DNA from: Mucilaginibacter rubeus
Lineage (GTDB): Bacteria > Bacteroidota > Bacteroidia > Sphingobacteriales > Sphingobacteriaceae
NCBI RefSeq assembly: GCF_014643835.1
Contig: NZ_BMKD01000006.1
Span: 323,883-387,882 of the forward strand
Direction: 5' to 3'
DNA: 64,000 nucleotides
Both the position numbers and the translations under genes were made by a program. Every line of letters begins with the position of its first letter. Position 1 is the first letter of the stretch. Under the pieces are notes generated by a model that saw only the letters and a list, made by a program, of their open reading frames with translations, was not told the origin of the DNA and searched no databases. This document shows, piece after piece, positions 9,305 to 16,828 of this stretch.

Positions 9305-9798
9305 GAGTAAAACCCGTATTCAATTTGCGAAAGCAGATCGTTCACCATCCTTAAACCTTCACTGGTATCAAGCAGTTCTAATGGTTGTTTATCTCCCAAT
9401 GCCATATTGGGGCGCATCAGCCATTTATCAACAGTAGCTGCATCACCTAAAATATCAAGCCCGCGGGTATAAACACGCGTAAACTCATAAAGAAAGTTTG
9501 ATTGCTCGGGCGATAAGCGGTCATCCTGCCCATAACGATTAAGCTGCCTGGTGCTGATATGAAGTATATTAGAAAGCTGAGCCCTGGAAACATTTGTTTT
9601 TTCTAAAATGCTATCAATAGCCCGCCTTGGTATCCCGCTTCTGATACAATCAATTACATTACTATCCACCCCGCACTTCATCTTGCTTTTAACATAATCT
9701 TCCGGGAAAAGAAAAGAAAAAACATACCATGCGTCCGGCGATCCAATCTCAAGATCGGCTATATTTATTTTCCTCGGGTGATTAGCTACCTCTGCCAT
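9301..9798 (-). CDS. Xre/MbcA/ParS-type antitoxin of the RES toxin
   Basis: Antitoxin that binds and neutralises the RES toxin and should repress the pair. Helix-turn-helix part at about 50-110 (KTNVSRAQLSNILHISTRQL). C-terminal toxin-binding domain of the MbcA/ParS/Xre group (former DUF2384) at about 112-163, with ALGDKQPLELLDTSEGLRMV, the usual box of the family. A TTG at 9810 would add four residues, but ATG at 9798 is preferred (165 aa). It precedes the toxin, the usual order in RES/Xre loci, and overlaps it by 4 bp. Confidence 0.9.
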   Translation of the reverse strand: MAEVANHPRKINIADLEIGSPDAWYVFSFLFPEDYVKSKMKCGVDSNVIDCIRSGIPRRAIDSILEKTNVSRAQLSNILHISTRQLNRYGQDDRLSPEQSNFLYEFTRVYTRGLDILGDAATVDKWLMRPNMALGDKQPLELLDTSEGLRMVNDLLSQIEYGFYS

Positions 9799-9800
9799 AA

Positions 9801-9827
9801 TGTCTACCAATATACAGACAAATGTCT
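9801..9827 (-). promoter_or_regulatory. Candidate antitoxin operator (TGTCT/AGACA)
   Basis: Just upstream of the antitoxin ATG lie three half-sites in alternating orientation: TGTCT at 9801-9805, AGACA at 9816-9820 and TGTCT at 9823-9827. Such inverted half-sites at the promoter are expected for an autoregulating Xre antitoxin. The binding itself is inferred. Confidence 0.4.
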
Positions 9828-9941
9828 CAAATTCAAAATTTGTTTTTATAATCTTACTGTAATCATAAAACTTAAATATCCCGCTAACAGCCGTTCATAC
9901 TTATTTAATAATCATTTCATACCTGGTCCTCACTTAATATC

Positions 9942-9973
9942 TTTGCCAGTATTAAAAAAAACCTCTACTTTTG
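9942..9973 (+). promoter_or_regulatory. Bacteroidetes promoter of the dehydrogenase gene
   Basis: TTTG at 9942-9945 and TACTTTTG at 9966-9973 match the Bacteroidetes -33 and -7 boxes with 20 bp between them, 30 bp ahead of the start codon at 10004. Confidence 0.6.
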
Positions 9974-10003
9974 TGCGCTTAAAGACATTTACTTATAGTA
10001 CTA

Positions 10004-11089
10004 ATGCCTGAACAACATCCACCGGAATCCATATTTAGCCAACTTGACGCTTTCGGGCATAAGAAAGTTGTTTTTTGTACCGATCCTGATACCCATCTGA
10101 AAGCTATTATCGCAATCCACAATACAACGCTTGGCCCTGCGTTTGGCGGCGTGCGTATGTGGGCCTATAAAACCGAAGGTGATGCCCTTAATGATGTATT
10201 GCGATTAGCAAAAAGCATGACCTATAAAGCAGCGATAGCCGGCCTTAACCTTGGCGGCGGCTATTCGGTGATCATCGGCGATTCGCGCCAGGACAAAAAC
10301 GAAGCTTTACTGCGTAAATTTGGCCGGTTTATCAAAAACCTTAACGGCGAATTTATCGCTGCTGAAGACGTAGGCACCAACCCCCGCGATATGGAGTACA
10401 TCAAAATGGAAACCAACCATGTTACCGGCGCTCCTGAAAATATTGGCGGCAGCGGCGACCCTTCGCCAATAACAGCGCTGGGCGTTTTGATGGGCATTAA
10501 AGCTTGTGTGAGGGAAATGTATGGCAGCGACAGCTTAACAGGTAAATCGGTTATAGTACAGGGTATTGGCCATGTGGGCGAAAACCTGGTACGCCTGCTT
10601 AGGGACGAAAATGTAAAAGTTTACGCCAGCGATATTAATGAGGAACGCGTAAGCCAGATCTCCAAAAAATATGGCGCGCAGCCGGTATCAAATAATAATA
10701 TTTTTGATATCGATGCGGATATTTACGCCCCCTGCGCTATGGGCGGTACCGTAAATGATCAAACCATTGCCAAATTAAAATGCGGCATTATTGCAGGTTC
10801 GGCCAATAACCAATTACTTGACGAGAGCGTACACGGGCAAATGCTGCTTGATAAAGGTGTGCTGTTTGCGCCCGATTATGTGATCAACGCGGGTGGTATT
10901 ATTACCGGTTATTCGGAGTTGATGAATTTCAATAAAAAGCGTACCTTACAGCTTACAGAAAATATTTACGAAGCTACGCGCAATGTGTTAAAGCTGTCAA
11001 AGGCCGAAAACATTCCAACCATTAGCGCGGCCAATAAAATAGCCGAAAAACGCATTGAAGACATCAGAAAAGTAAAATCATCCTATTAA
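10004..11089 (+). CDS. Leucine dehydrogenase-like protein, catalytic Lys changed
   Basis: Member of the Glu/Leu/Phe/Val dehydrogenase family, which oxidatively deaminates branched-chain amino acids with NAD+. N-terminal substrate domain (1-140) and Rossmann domain (from about 170, VIVQGIGHVGENL). The substrate lysine in MTYKAA, the Asp in AAEDVGTN and the Asn residues in GSANNQ are kept. The catalytic lysine normally found in LGGGK is not: the codons read GGC GGC GGC TAT, giving GGGYS near residues 85-89. The enzyme may therefore be inactive or do something else. Full length (361 aa), intact frame, good promoter and standard codon use argue against simple decay. It ends 57 bp before nusB. Confidence 0.85.
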   Translation: MPEQHPPESIFSQLDAFGHKKVVFCTDPDTHLKAIIAIHNTTLGPAFGGVRMWAYKTEGDALNDVLRLAKSMTYKAAIAGLNLGGGYSVIIGDSRQDKNEALLRKFGRFIKNLNGEFIAAEDVGTNPRDMEYIKMETNHVTGAPENIGGSGDPSPITALGVLMGIKACVREMYGSDSLTGKSVIVQGIGHVGENLVRLLRDENVKVYASDINEERVSQISKKYGAQPVSNNNIFDIDADIYAPCAMGGTVNDQTIAKLKCGIIAGSANNQLLDESVHGQMLLDKGVLFAPDYVINAGGIITGYSELMNFNKKRTLQLTENIYEATRNVLKLSKAENIPTISAANKIAEKRIEDIRKVKSSY

Positions 11090-11146
11090 AACAATTAATT
11101 TTTATATAAACCGTTTGCATAAGCAAACCAAATCGTTCTTACAAAA

Positions 11147-12094
11147 ATGTTAAACAGAAGGCACCTCCGGGTAAAGGTATTACAGGCACTGTACGCGTAT
11201 CATCAATCAGACACGAAAGATGTTAAGCTATTCGAGAAAAACATGCTAAGCAGCATTGACCAGGTTTACGAAATGTATATCTGGATGCTATCATTAATTA
11301 ATGAAGTAGTAAGTTTTGCCGCGAATGACGCGCAGGAACGCGCCAACAAACACCTCCCTACCGCCGATGACTTAAATGCAAACCTAAAGATCCTCACCAA
11401 CAGGTTTATCCTGAGCCTGAACGATAATAAGGAATACATTACAGCCTGGAAAAAGTACAAAGTTGACTGGACCTTTGAGCCCGAACTTGCAAAATCACTT
11501 TTCATTATCCTTAAAAACTCGCCCGAGTATGCCGAGTATCTTGCCAAAACAGGCGATACACTGCAAACAGACAAGGATATCATCAAATTCATTTTCAAAA
11601 AGGTTATCCTTAAATCGTCATTAGCCGAGCAGGTTTTTGAAGACAGGTTTATTTTTTGGCCTGTTGATAAAGATGTGCTCCAGGCGCTTATTGCCAAAAC
11701 TTTCAAAAACTTTTCAAACGATGATTACAAGCTTAACCAGCTTGCCGAAATTACCGGCAACTGGGTTGAGGACCGTGAGTTTGTGGTAAACCTGTTTCAG
11801 CAAAGCATCAGGTACAATGAGGCCTATCATGAGCTGATAGCCGCTAAAACCCAAAACTGGGAGCCCGAGCGTATTGCCATGATGGATACCCTGTTAATGA
11901 AAATGGCTATAACCGAGTTTATTAACTTTAATTCTATCCCGGTTAAGGTTACTATAAACGAGTATCTTGAAATATCAAAAGAGTTTAGCACGCCTAAGAG
12001 TAATTCATTTATAAACGGTATCTTGGACAAGATTTTAATAGAGCTTAAAGCCGAAAACAAAATCAAAAAGATAGGCCGTGGCTTAATAGAATAA
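11147..12094 (+). CDS. nusB: Transcription antitermination factor NusB
   Basis: NusB joins NusE (ribosomal protein S10) on boxA RNA and prevents early termination in rRNA operons. The first residues MLNRRHLRVKVLQALYAY are the typical NusB start; the all-helical NusB domain proper lies at about 190-310, with ILDKILIEL near its end. At 315 aa it is about twice the E. coli length because of a long insertion after the first helix, the normal form in Bacteroidota. It opens a housekeeping run; the next start is only 9 bp after its stop. Confidence 0.93.
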   Translation: MLNRRHLRVKVLQALYAYHQSDTKDVKLFEKNMLSSIDQVYEMYIWMLSLINEVVSFAANDAQERANKHLPTADDLNANLKILTNRFILSLNDNKEYITAWKKYKVDWTFEPELAKSLFIILKNSPEYAEYLAKTGDTLQTDKDIIKFIFKKVILKSSLAEQVFEDRFIFWPVDKDVLQALIAKTFKNFSNDDYKLNQLAEITGNWVEDREFVVNLFQQSIRYNEAYHELIAAKTQNWEPERIAMMDTLLMKMAITEFINFNSIPVKVTINEYLEISKEFSTPKSNSFINGILDKILIELKAENKIKKIGRGLIE

Positions 12095-12103
12095 TATTAA
12101 AAA

Positions 12104-12544
12104 ATGAAAAAACTATTTTTAAGCTTAGTAGCAGCAGGCATGTTATTATCGGCCTGCAACAGCAGCAACGGCAACACAGCCGATAACGCTTCAAAAGCTA
12201 ATGCCGATAGCGCCGCAACCGCGGCTAACGCGCCGGTAGCTAAATTTGAAAAGGAAAGCCACGATTTCGGCAAGATCAAAGAAGGCGACAAGGTATCGTA
12301 TGATTTCAAGTTCACCAATACCGGTAAATCGCCGTTAATTATTACCAACGCGCGTGCTACCTGTGGCTGTACTACCCCTACCTGGCCAAAAGCCCCGGTT
12401 AAACCCGGCGAAAGCGGCGTGATCAGCGTTACTTTTAACAGTGCCGGTAAAAGCGGTTTACAGGATAAACAAATAACCGTTACGGCAAACACCCAGCCTG
12501 CCGAAACTATGGTGCATTTAATTGGCGAGGTTTTAAAAAAATAA
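12104..12544 (+). CDS. DUF1573 lipoprotein
   Basis: Small periplasm-facing lipoprotein of unknown function. Signal peptide with lipobox LLSAC (Cys18), a short Ala/Asn/Ser-rich linker (20-45), then one DUF1573 domain (about 50-140), an Ig-like fold with ESHDFGKIKEGDKVSYDF and the family mark RATCGCTTPTWPKAPVKPGE. 146 aa. It lies between nusB and yajC, a placement often seen in Bacteroidota, which hints at a link with envelope protein traffic, though this is only context. Confidence 0.9.
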   Translation: MKKLFLSLVAAGMLLSACNSSNGNTADNASKANADSAATAANAPVAKFEKESHDFGKIKEGDKVSYDFKFTNTGKSPLIITNARATCGCTTPTWPKAPVKPGESGVISVTFNSAGKSGLQDKQITVTANTQPAETMVHLIGEVLKK

Positions 12545-12560
12545 CAATTAATTTAAACAA

Positions 12561-12890
12561 ATGATAGCTACTATTTTATTACAGGCTTCAAGCGGCGGCT
12601 TAGGTAGCTACGGTTCATTAGTACCAATGGTACTGATTATCGTGGTGTTTTACTTCTTTATGATCCGCCCGCAGGTTAAAAAGCAAAAAGATCAAAAAAA
12701 ATACGTTGAAGAACTTAAAAAAGGCGACAGGGTTATAACTACAGCCGGCATCCACGGCCGTATCGTTGATTTAAACGAAACCACATTTTTGGTTGAGGTT
12801 GAAAACGGCAAGATCCGTTTTGATAAATCGGCCATATCGCTTGATGCATCAAAAGCACTGAATACACCTGCGGTTGAAAAGAAAGCGTAA
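12561..12890 (+). CDS. yajC: Preprotein translocase subunit YajC
   Basis: Accessory subunit of the Sec translocon, working with SecDF at the inner membrane. One membrane helix (about 19-38, LVPMVLIIVVFYFFMIRP) ends in the conserved RPQVKKQK box, followed by a cytoplasmic domain with KKGDRVITTAGIHGRI (50-65). 109 aa is normal. It starts 16 bp after the DUF1573 stop. The next gene is 163 bp away, and the gap holds an inverted repeat. Confidence 0.95.
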   Translation: MIATILLQASSGGLGSYGSLVPMVLIIVVFYFFMIRPQVKKQKDQKKYVEELKKGDRVITTAGIHGRIVDLNETTFLVEVENGKIRFDKSAISLDASKALNTPAVEKKA

Positions 12891-12893
12891 TTG

Positions 12894-13048
12894 AGGCGAA
12901 AGGATAAAGGTTAAAGGCGAAAGGTAGAAGCCTTAACGCGAAACCAGAAAACTTTTACTCAGATAAAATAAACAATGACGAAAGGTTAAAGGAAAAGGAA
13001 TGCATGAAAGTGCTTGACCTTTCACCTTTAACCTTTCGCCTTTAACCT
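12894..13048. repeat. AAAGGTTAAAGGCGAAAGG repeats forming a stem
   Basis: The word AAAGGTTAAAGGCGAAAGGT (12906-12925) returns inverted within 13017-13048, and a partial direct copy lies at 12979-12998. Transcribed RNA would fold into a long stem between yajC and ybbR in one operon. A related copy is at 16231-16260, so this is a dispersed repeat family. Confidence 0.65.
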
Positions 13049-13053
13049 AAAAG

Positions 13054-14004
13054 ATGGCAATAGTAAAATTATCGGCAACAGAACGCAGGCGGCTCTCGGT
13101 ATTTTTTACCTGTTTGTCGCTGGCTATCATTGCCTGGATTTTTACTACCCTTTCTGATCCGCTTCCGTATAAGGTTAAAAAAGTTTTAACCTTTAAAAAC
13201 GCGCCGCAAAGGCGGGCTTTTCATTCGCTGCAGCCCGATACTGTTGATGCTACTATACAGGGTACCGGCTGGCAAATGCTGTTCTCCAGGCTCAACAGTG
13301 ATAATAAGCCACTAACTGTTGACCTCCGCTCGCTCGAAACCCGCAATTATGTGGTTATCGACAGCACGCAGCTTAAGCAGATGAATATGGGGAAAGATCC
13401 GGCTAACCGCGTTTCATCTATTGACCCGGATACGCTTTATTTTGATTTCAGTAACCGCCTTATCAAAAAGGTGCCTGTTCAGCTTACCATGGGCGTTAGC
13501 TATCAAAAGCAATTTGCCGTATCAGGTAACATAACGGTGAGGCCTGCTTATGTTACCGTGAGCGGCCCTATTGAACGCCTAAAGCAAATCACCTCGTGGA
13601 AAACAGACTCGCTTAAATTCAGTAATGTTAATGAAACCATTAATACCAGGGTTAACTTAAAGCCCAGCAATGAAGGCAACCTGAATGTTTATCCGCGCTC
13701 GGTACAGGCCATCATTCCTGTTGATGAATTTACTGAGAAAACGCTGGAGATCCCCGTGAAGTTGATCAATAACAACAACTATTACACCGTAAAAGTATTT
13801 CCGCAAAAAATTAAAGTAACTTTTACTACGTCGTTAAGCCGGTATGCTGATATTGATGAAGACCTGTTTGAGGCTGTTGCCGATCTTAATCTTTGGCGCG
13901 ATAAGGGTTATACGGCCCTGCCGGTAAAACTTATCCATATGCCCCCCTTTTGTAAAATAGTAAAGATTGCCCCTGCCAATATTGACTTCTACATAAAAAA
14001 ATAA
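13054..14004 (+). CDS. YbbR-like domain protein (CdaR-type)
   Basis: Membrane-anchored protein with an N-terminal transmembrane helix (about 12-33, LSVFFTCLSLAIIAWIFTTL) and an extracytoplasmic part with YbbR-like beta repeats (about 40-230; YVTVSGPIERLKQI is the best match). In Firmicutes CdaR controls the diadenylate cyclase CdaA; in Bacteroidota the role is not established and no cyclase lies here. 316 aa. Its stop overlaps the coaE start (TAATG), so the two are translationally coupled. Confidence 0.85.
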   Translation: MAIVKLSATERRRLSVFFTCLSLAIIAWIFTTLSDPLPYKVKKVLTFKNAPQRRAFHSLQPDTVDATIQGTGWQMLFSRLNSDNKPLTVDLRSLETRNYVVIDSTQLKQMNMGKDPANRVSSIDPDTLYFDFSNRLIKKVPVQLTMGVSYQKQFAVSGNITVRPAYVTVSGPIERLKQITSWKTDSLKFSNVNETINTRVNLKPSNEGNLNVYPRSVQAIIPVDEFTEKTLEIPVKLINNNNYYTVKVFPQKIKVTFTTSLSRYADIDEDLFEAVADLNLWRDKGYTALPVKLIHMPPFCKIVKIAPANIDFYIKK

Positions 14005-14600
14005 TGCTTAAAATAGGTTTAACCGGTAACATAGGCAGCGGCAAAACTACCGTAGCCCAGGTATTTGAATTGCTTGGCATCCCTGTTTTTTATGCCGATG
14101 ACGAAGCCAAAAAAGTAATGGTTGCCGACGGGCTGCTTATTGAAGGTATTAAACAAACTTTTGGTCCGCAGGCTTATTTTGATGATGGCAGCCTGAACCG
14201 CAAATATATATCGGGGATAGTTTTTAACAATAAAGCCGAACTTGAAAAGCTTAACGCCCTGGTACATCCTGCCGTGTTCAGGGCTTTTGATAGTTTTGAC
14301 CAACTGCACAAGGATGCTCCCTACGTAATTCGCGAAGCGGCCATTTTATTTGAAAGCGGCTCATACAAAATGTGCGACAGGGCCATCATGATCACCGCTC
14401 CGCTTGAAGTCCGCATTGCCCGCGTTATAGAGCGCGACGGCATTAGCCGGGCCGATGTTGAAAGCCGCGAGGCCCGCCAGCTATCGCAGGAGGAAAAGCT
14501 GAAACTGGCCAATGATGTAATTATTAACGACGGTAAACAGCTGGTTATACCCCAGGTACTGGCCTTGCATGAACTGTACTTATCGCTTGATAGCAATTAA
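14004..14600 (+). CDS. coaE: Dephospho-CoA kinase
   Basis: Last step of coenzyme A synthesis: ATP-dependent phosphorylation of the 3'-hydroxyl of dephospho-CoA. Walker A loop GLTGNIGSGKTT (5-16); DDEAK near 31-35 matches the conserved substrate-binding DAD-like site; IREAAILFESG (109-119) and the RIARVIERDGIS lid region are typical. 198 aa is normal. It overlaps both neighbours by one base (TAATG at each junction). Confidence 0.95.
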   Translation: MLKIGLTGNIGSGKTTVAQVFELLGIPVFYADDEAKKVMVADGLLIEGIKQTFGPQAYFDDGSLNRKYISGIVFNNKAELEKLNALVHPAVFRAFDSFDQLHKDAPYVIREAAILFESGSYKMCDRAIMITAPLEVRIARVIERDGISRADVESREARQLSQEEKLKLANDVIINDGKQLVIPQVLALHELYLSLDSN

Positions 14601-15538
14601 TGATACTTGACGATTTTGTTTCTTTTGACGAAAAAGGGCTGTACTGCAAATACGGCGACTTTTATATCGATCCGCAACAGCCGGTAAAAACGGCTGTAAT
14701 ATCCCATGCCCATGCCGATCATGCCATAAGTGGTAACAACAATGTTTACTGCACCCGCGCCACAGCAAACATTATGCAGTTAAGGTATGACCGCACCGCT
14801 GCCAAAGTTTTTAACATAGCTGCCTTTAACCAGCCATTTGAAGTGGGCAGAGTTAGGGTAACACTGATCCCGGCGGGGCATATGCTTGGCTCGGCACAAA
14901 TACTGATGGAGTATGAAGGCGCAAGGTATTTATACACCGGCGACTATAAGCTACAGCCCGATGCCACCTGCGAACCTATTGAATGGGTGACAACCGATGT
15001 GCTGATCACCGAAAGTACCTTCGCCAATCCGGCTGTTATCCATCCCGACCCGGTGAGTGAGATCCGGAAGATCAACGATATTAAAAGCAATATTTTACTT
15101 GGTGCATATGCGCTGGGTAAAAGCCAGCGGTTGATCAACCTCATTACCGAACATGCACCGCAAAAAAAGATCTTGGTACATCATAAAATAATGCCTATCA
15201 ATGCCATTTATGAAAAGATGGGCTTCCATCCCGGCAAGTACCAAATTTACGGGCGCAAATTGATGAAGGTGCAGGATGAGTTTGTTTACATTGTGCCGCC
15301 CTTTACTTTTGATAGCTACATCAGGGCCACGGGAGTGAAACGCCTTTTTGCATCGGGATGGAAAAACCTGCAGGTTAACAACCAGGATACCCTCTTTATA
15401 TCCGACCATGTGGACTGGAACGATATCCTGCAAACCATCGCCAACACCAAACCCAAACAGGTGTGGACACTTCACGGTAAGGGCGAGCATCTGAAAGCTT
15501 ATTTTAAAGATGATATCTTTGTAAAAATTCTGAACTGA
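14600..15538 (+). CDS. Metallo-beta-lactamase-fold exonuclease (ligase-associated type)
   Basis: Predicted DNA exonuclease or RNase of the metallo-beta-lactamase/beta-CASP class, close to the family usually named ligase-associated DNA exonuclease. The metal site motif HxHxDH is seen in SHAHADHAISGN (30-41), with later ligands in AGHMLGSAQ (92-100) and YTGDYK (112-117). 312 aa. An ATP-dependent DNA ligase normally goes with this family but none is in the window. It is coupled to coaE and to the following small Cys-rich gene by overlapping stop/start codons. Confidence 0.85.
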   Translation: MILDDFVSFDEKGLYCKYGDFYIDPQQPVKTAVISHAHADHAISGNNNVYCTRATANIMQLRYDRTAAKVFNIAAFNQPFEVGRVRVTLIPAGHMLGSAQILMEYEGARYLYTGDYKLQPDATCEPIEWVTTDVLITESTFANPAVIHPDPVSEIRKINDIKSNILLGAYALGKSQRLINLITEHAPQKKILVHHKIMPINAIYEKMGFHPGKYQIYGRKLMKVQDEFVYIVPPFTFDSYIRATGVKRLFASGWKNLQVNNQDTLFISDHVDWNDILQTIANTKPKQVWTLHGKGEHLKAYFKDDIFVKILN

Positions 15539-15714
15539 TGTTGCAGGAAGGCATTGATTATTATATCAACGAAGACGGCAATTTTGTTTTTACCGAAGCC
15601 TACCATTTAAAGCGGGGCTATTGCTGCAAAAACAAGTGCCTGCATTGCCCCTGGAGTTATGGCAAGGTAAAATTGTTTGGAAATGACACTGAATCAAGCG
15701 ATAGCGATAAATAA
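15538..15714 (+). CDS. DUF5522 small cysteine-rich protein
   Basis: A 58-aa frame with ATG sharing its A with the preceding TGA stop (TGATG). The product opens MLQEGIDYYINEDGNFVFT and has a four-cysteine knuckle, YCCKNKCLHCPWSYG (31-45), matching the DUF5522 family of small putative metal-binding proteins in Bacteroidota. The acidic tail ends ESSDSDK. Tight coupling to the exonuclease suggests a shared task. Function unknown; the family call rests on the Cys pattern and the flanking YHLKRGY. Confidence 0.8.
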   Translation: MLQEGIDYYINEDGNFVFTEAYHLKRGYCCKNKCLHCPWSYGKVKLFGNDTESSDSDK

Positions 15715-15771
15715 ATCAATGTTAAATTAAAAATAATTAAACATATTTGCATCCCATTCATTACTATTACT

Positions 15772-16221
15772 ATGCGAATAGAAGACGAAATACAAAGTAC
15801 CAATTTTGAAGACAACTACCACAAAGTAGCCATTAACGTGGCGTACACGCAAGGTTGGCTGGCTAACTATTTTCGTTGTCATTTTGAAAAACATAATATT
15901 ACCCAGCAGCAGTTCAATATACTGCGAATCCTGCGCGGCCAATATCCTAAACCGGCTACAATAAATTTATTGAAGGAAAGGATGATCGACAAGATGTCGG
16001 ATGCATCGCGCATCGTTGACCGCCTTGTTCAAAAAGGACTGGTATCACGCTGCACCAATAATAAAGACAGGCGCGCCGTAGATATCCGCATCAGCGAAGA
16101 AGGCCTTGCAACACTTTCAAAAATGGACGCCGAGTTTAAAACAAAAGAGATCCTAAGCAATAACCTCACCGAAGATGAAGCCGCGACCCTAAGCGATCTG
16201 TTGGACAAAATGCGGGGATGA
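15772..16221 (+). CDS. MarR family transcriptional regulator
   Basis: Winged-helix dimeric repressor of the MarR group, which senses small phenolic or oxidative ligands and controls nearby genes. Dimer helices at both ends; winged helix at about 45-110, with QQQFNILRILRGQYP, DKMSDASRIVDRLVQKGLV (recognition helix) and the wing RCTNNKDRRAVDIRISEEG. 149 aa is normal. No obvious partner lies beside it, so the target is unknown. Confidence 0.93.
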   Translation: MRIEDEIQSTNFEDNYHKVAINVAYTQGWLANYFRCHFEKHNITQQQFNILRILRGQYPKPATINLLKERMIDKMSDASRIVDRLVQKGLVSRCTNNKDRRAVDIRISEEGLATLSKMDAEFKTKEILSNNLTEDEAATLSDLLDKMRG

Positions 16222-16230
16222 CTTTTTAGG

Positions 16231-16411
16231 TGAAAGGGAAAAGGCTAAAGGCGAAAGGTTTATTGCGTTGATTGTAGTAATCAAAAAAATGTCATTTCGA
16301 TAGAGCAGGGAGGAGCTGGACGCCGGAGCGAAAGAGAAATCTTGTACACCCTGCCAGTGGCTATTCATGTTGGGAAGCATGGCGTAGAAGATTTCTCCTC
16401 ACCTCCTGACA
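16231..16411. repeat. Two dispersed repeats after the MarR gene
   Basis: 16231-16260 holds a GAAAGG/AAAGGC word of the family seen at 12.9 kb. 16289-16411 is a second type: GAGAAATCTTG near 16334 pairs with the inverted AGATTTCTC near 16388, in a context (GTCATTTCGA, CTTGTACACC) common as intergenic repeats in Sphingobacteriaceae. No coding. Confidence 0.5.
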
Positions 16412-16445
16412 CACAAAACCAATCCCTGGTTCGTTTGTTTTTTAT

Positions 16446-16682
16446 CTACTCCGTTACATACTCCAGTTTCACTTGCACGTTCAGGTCTTCGTGCATCCGG
16501 GCAAACTGGCGCGGGTTGCGGGTAAAGTCGGGATCAGTGTCCATATAAATGTTGGTGATCTTAACCATTTCGGGATGCTTATCAGTACCTATATTATAGG
16601 TAAGCCCCTCGCCGCTTTCTAAACTTTGTTTTAGCTCAAGGTATTGCTTACCGGTTACAATGATCATTTTTTCGGCAGTCAT
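16446..16682 (-). CDS. Hypothetical protein, 78 aa
   Basis: Small soluble protein that I do not recognise. It opens with MTAEKMIIVTGKQYLELKQS, has a central DTDPDFTRNPRQFARMHEDL and ends in a strand-rich NVQVKLEYVTE. ATG start. The balanced composition and typical codon use suggest a real gene; no neighbour gives a hint of function. The next gene on the other strand starts 146 bp away. Confidence 0.6.
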   Translation of the reverse strand: MTAEKMIIVTGKQYLELKQSLESGEGLTYNIGTDKHPEMVKITNIYMDTDPDFTRNPRQFARMHEDLNVQVKLEYVTE

Positions 16683-16828
16683 GGATACTATTTATATAAA
16701 TGGATAAACTACTCAAAACCGTGAGTTGATTTGCCCTGTAACATACCGGCGATACAAATTATCGCTTACCGGGTTCTGTAACGGTTTATTATATTTACAT
16801 CAAATATAACTTATATATATCCGCATAA

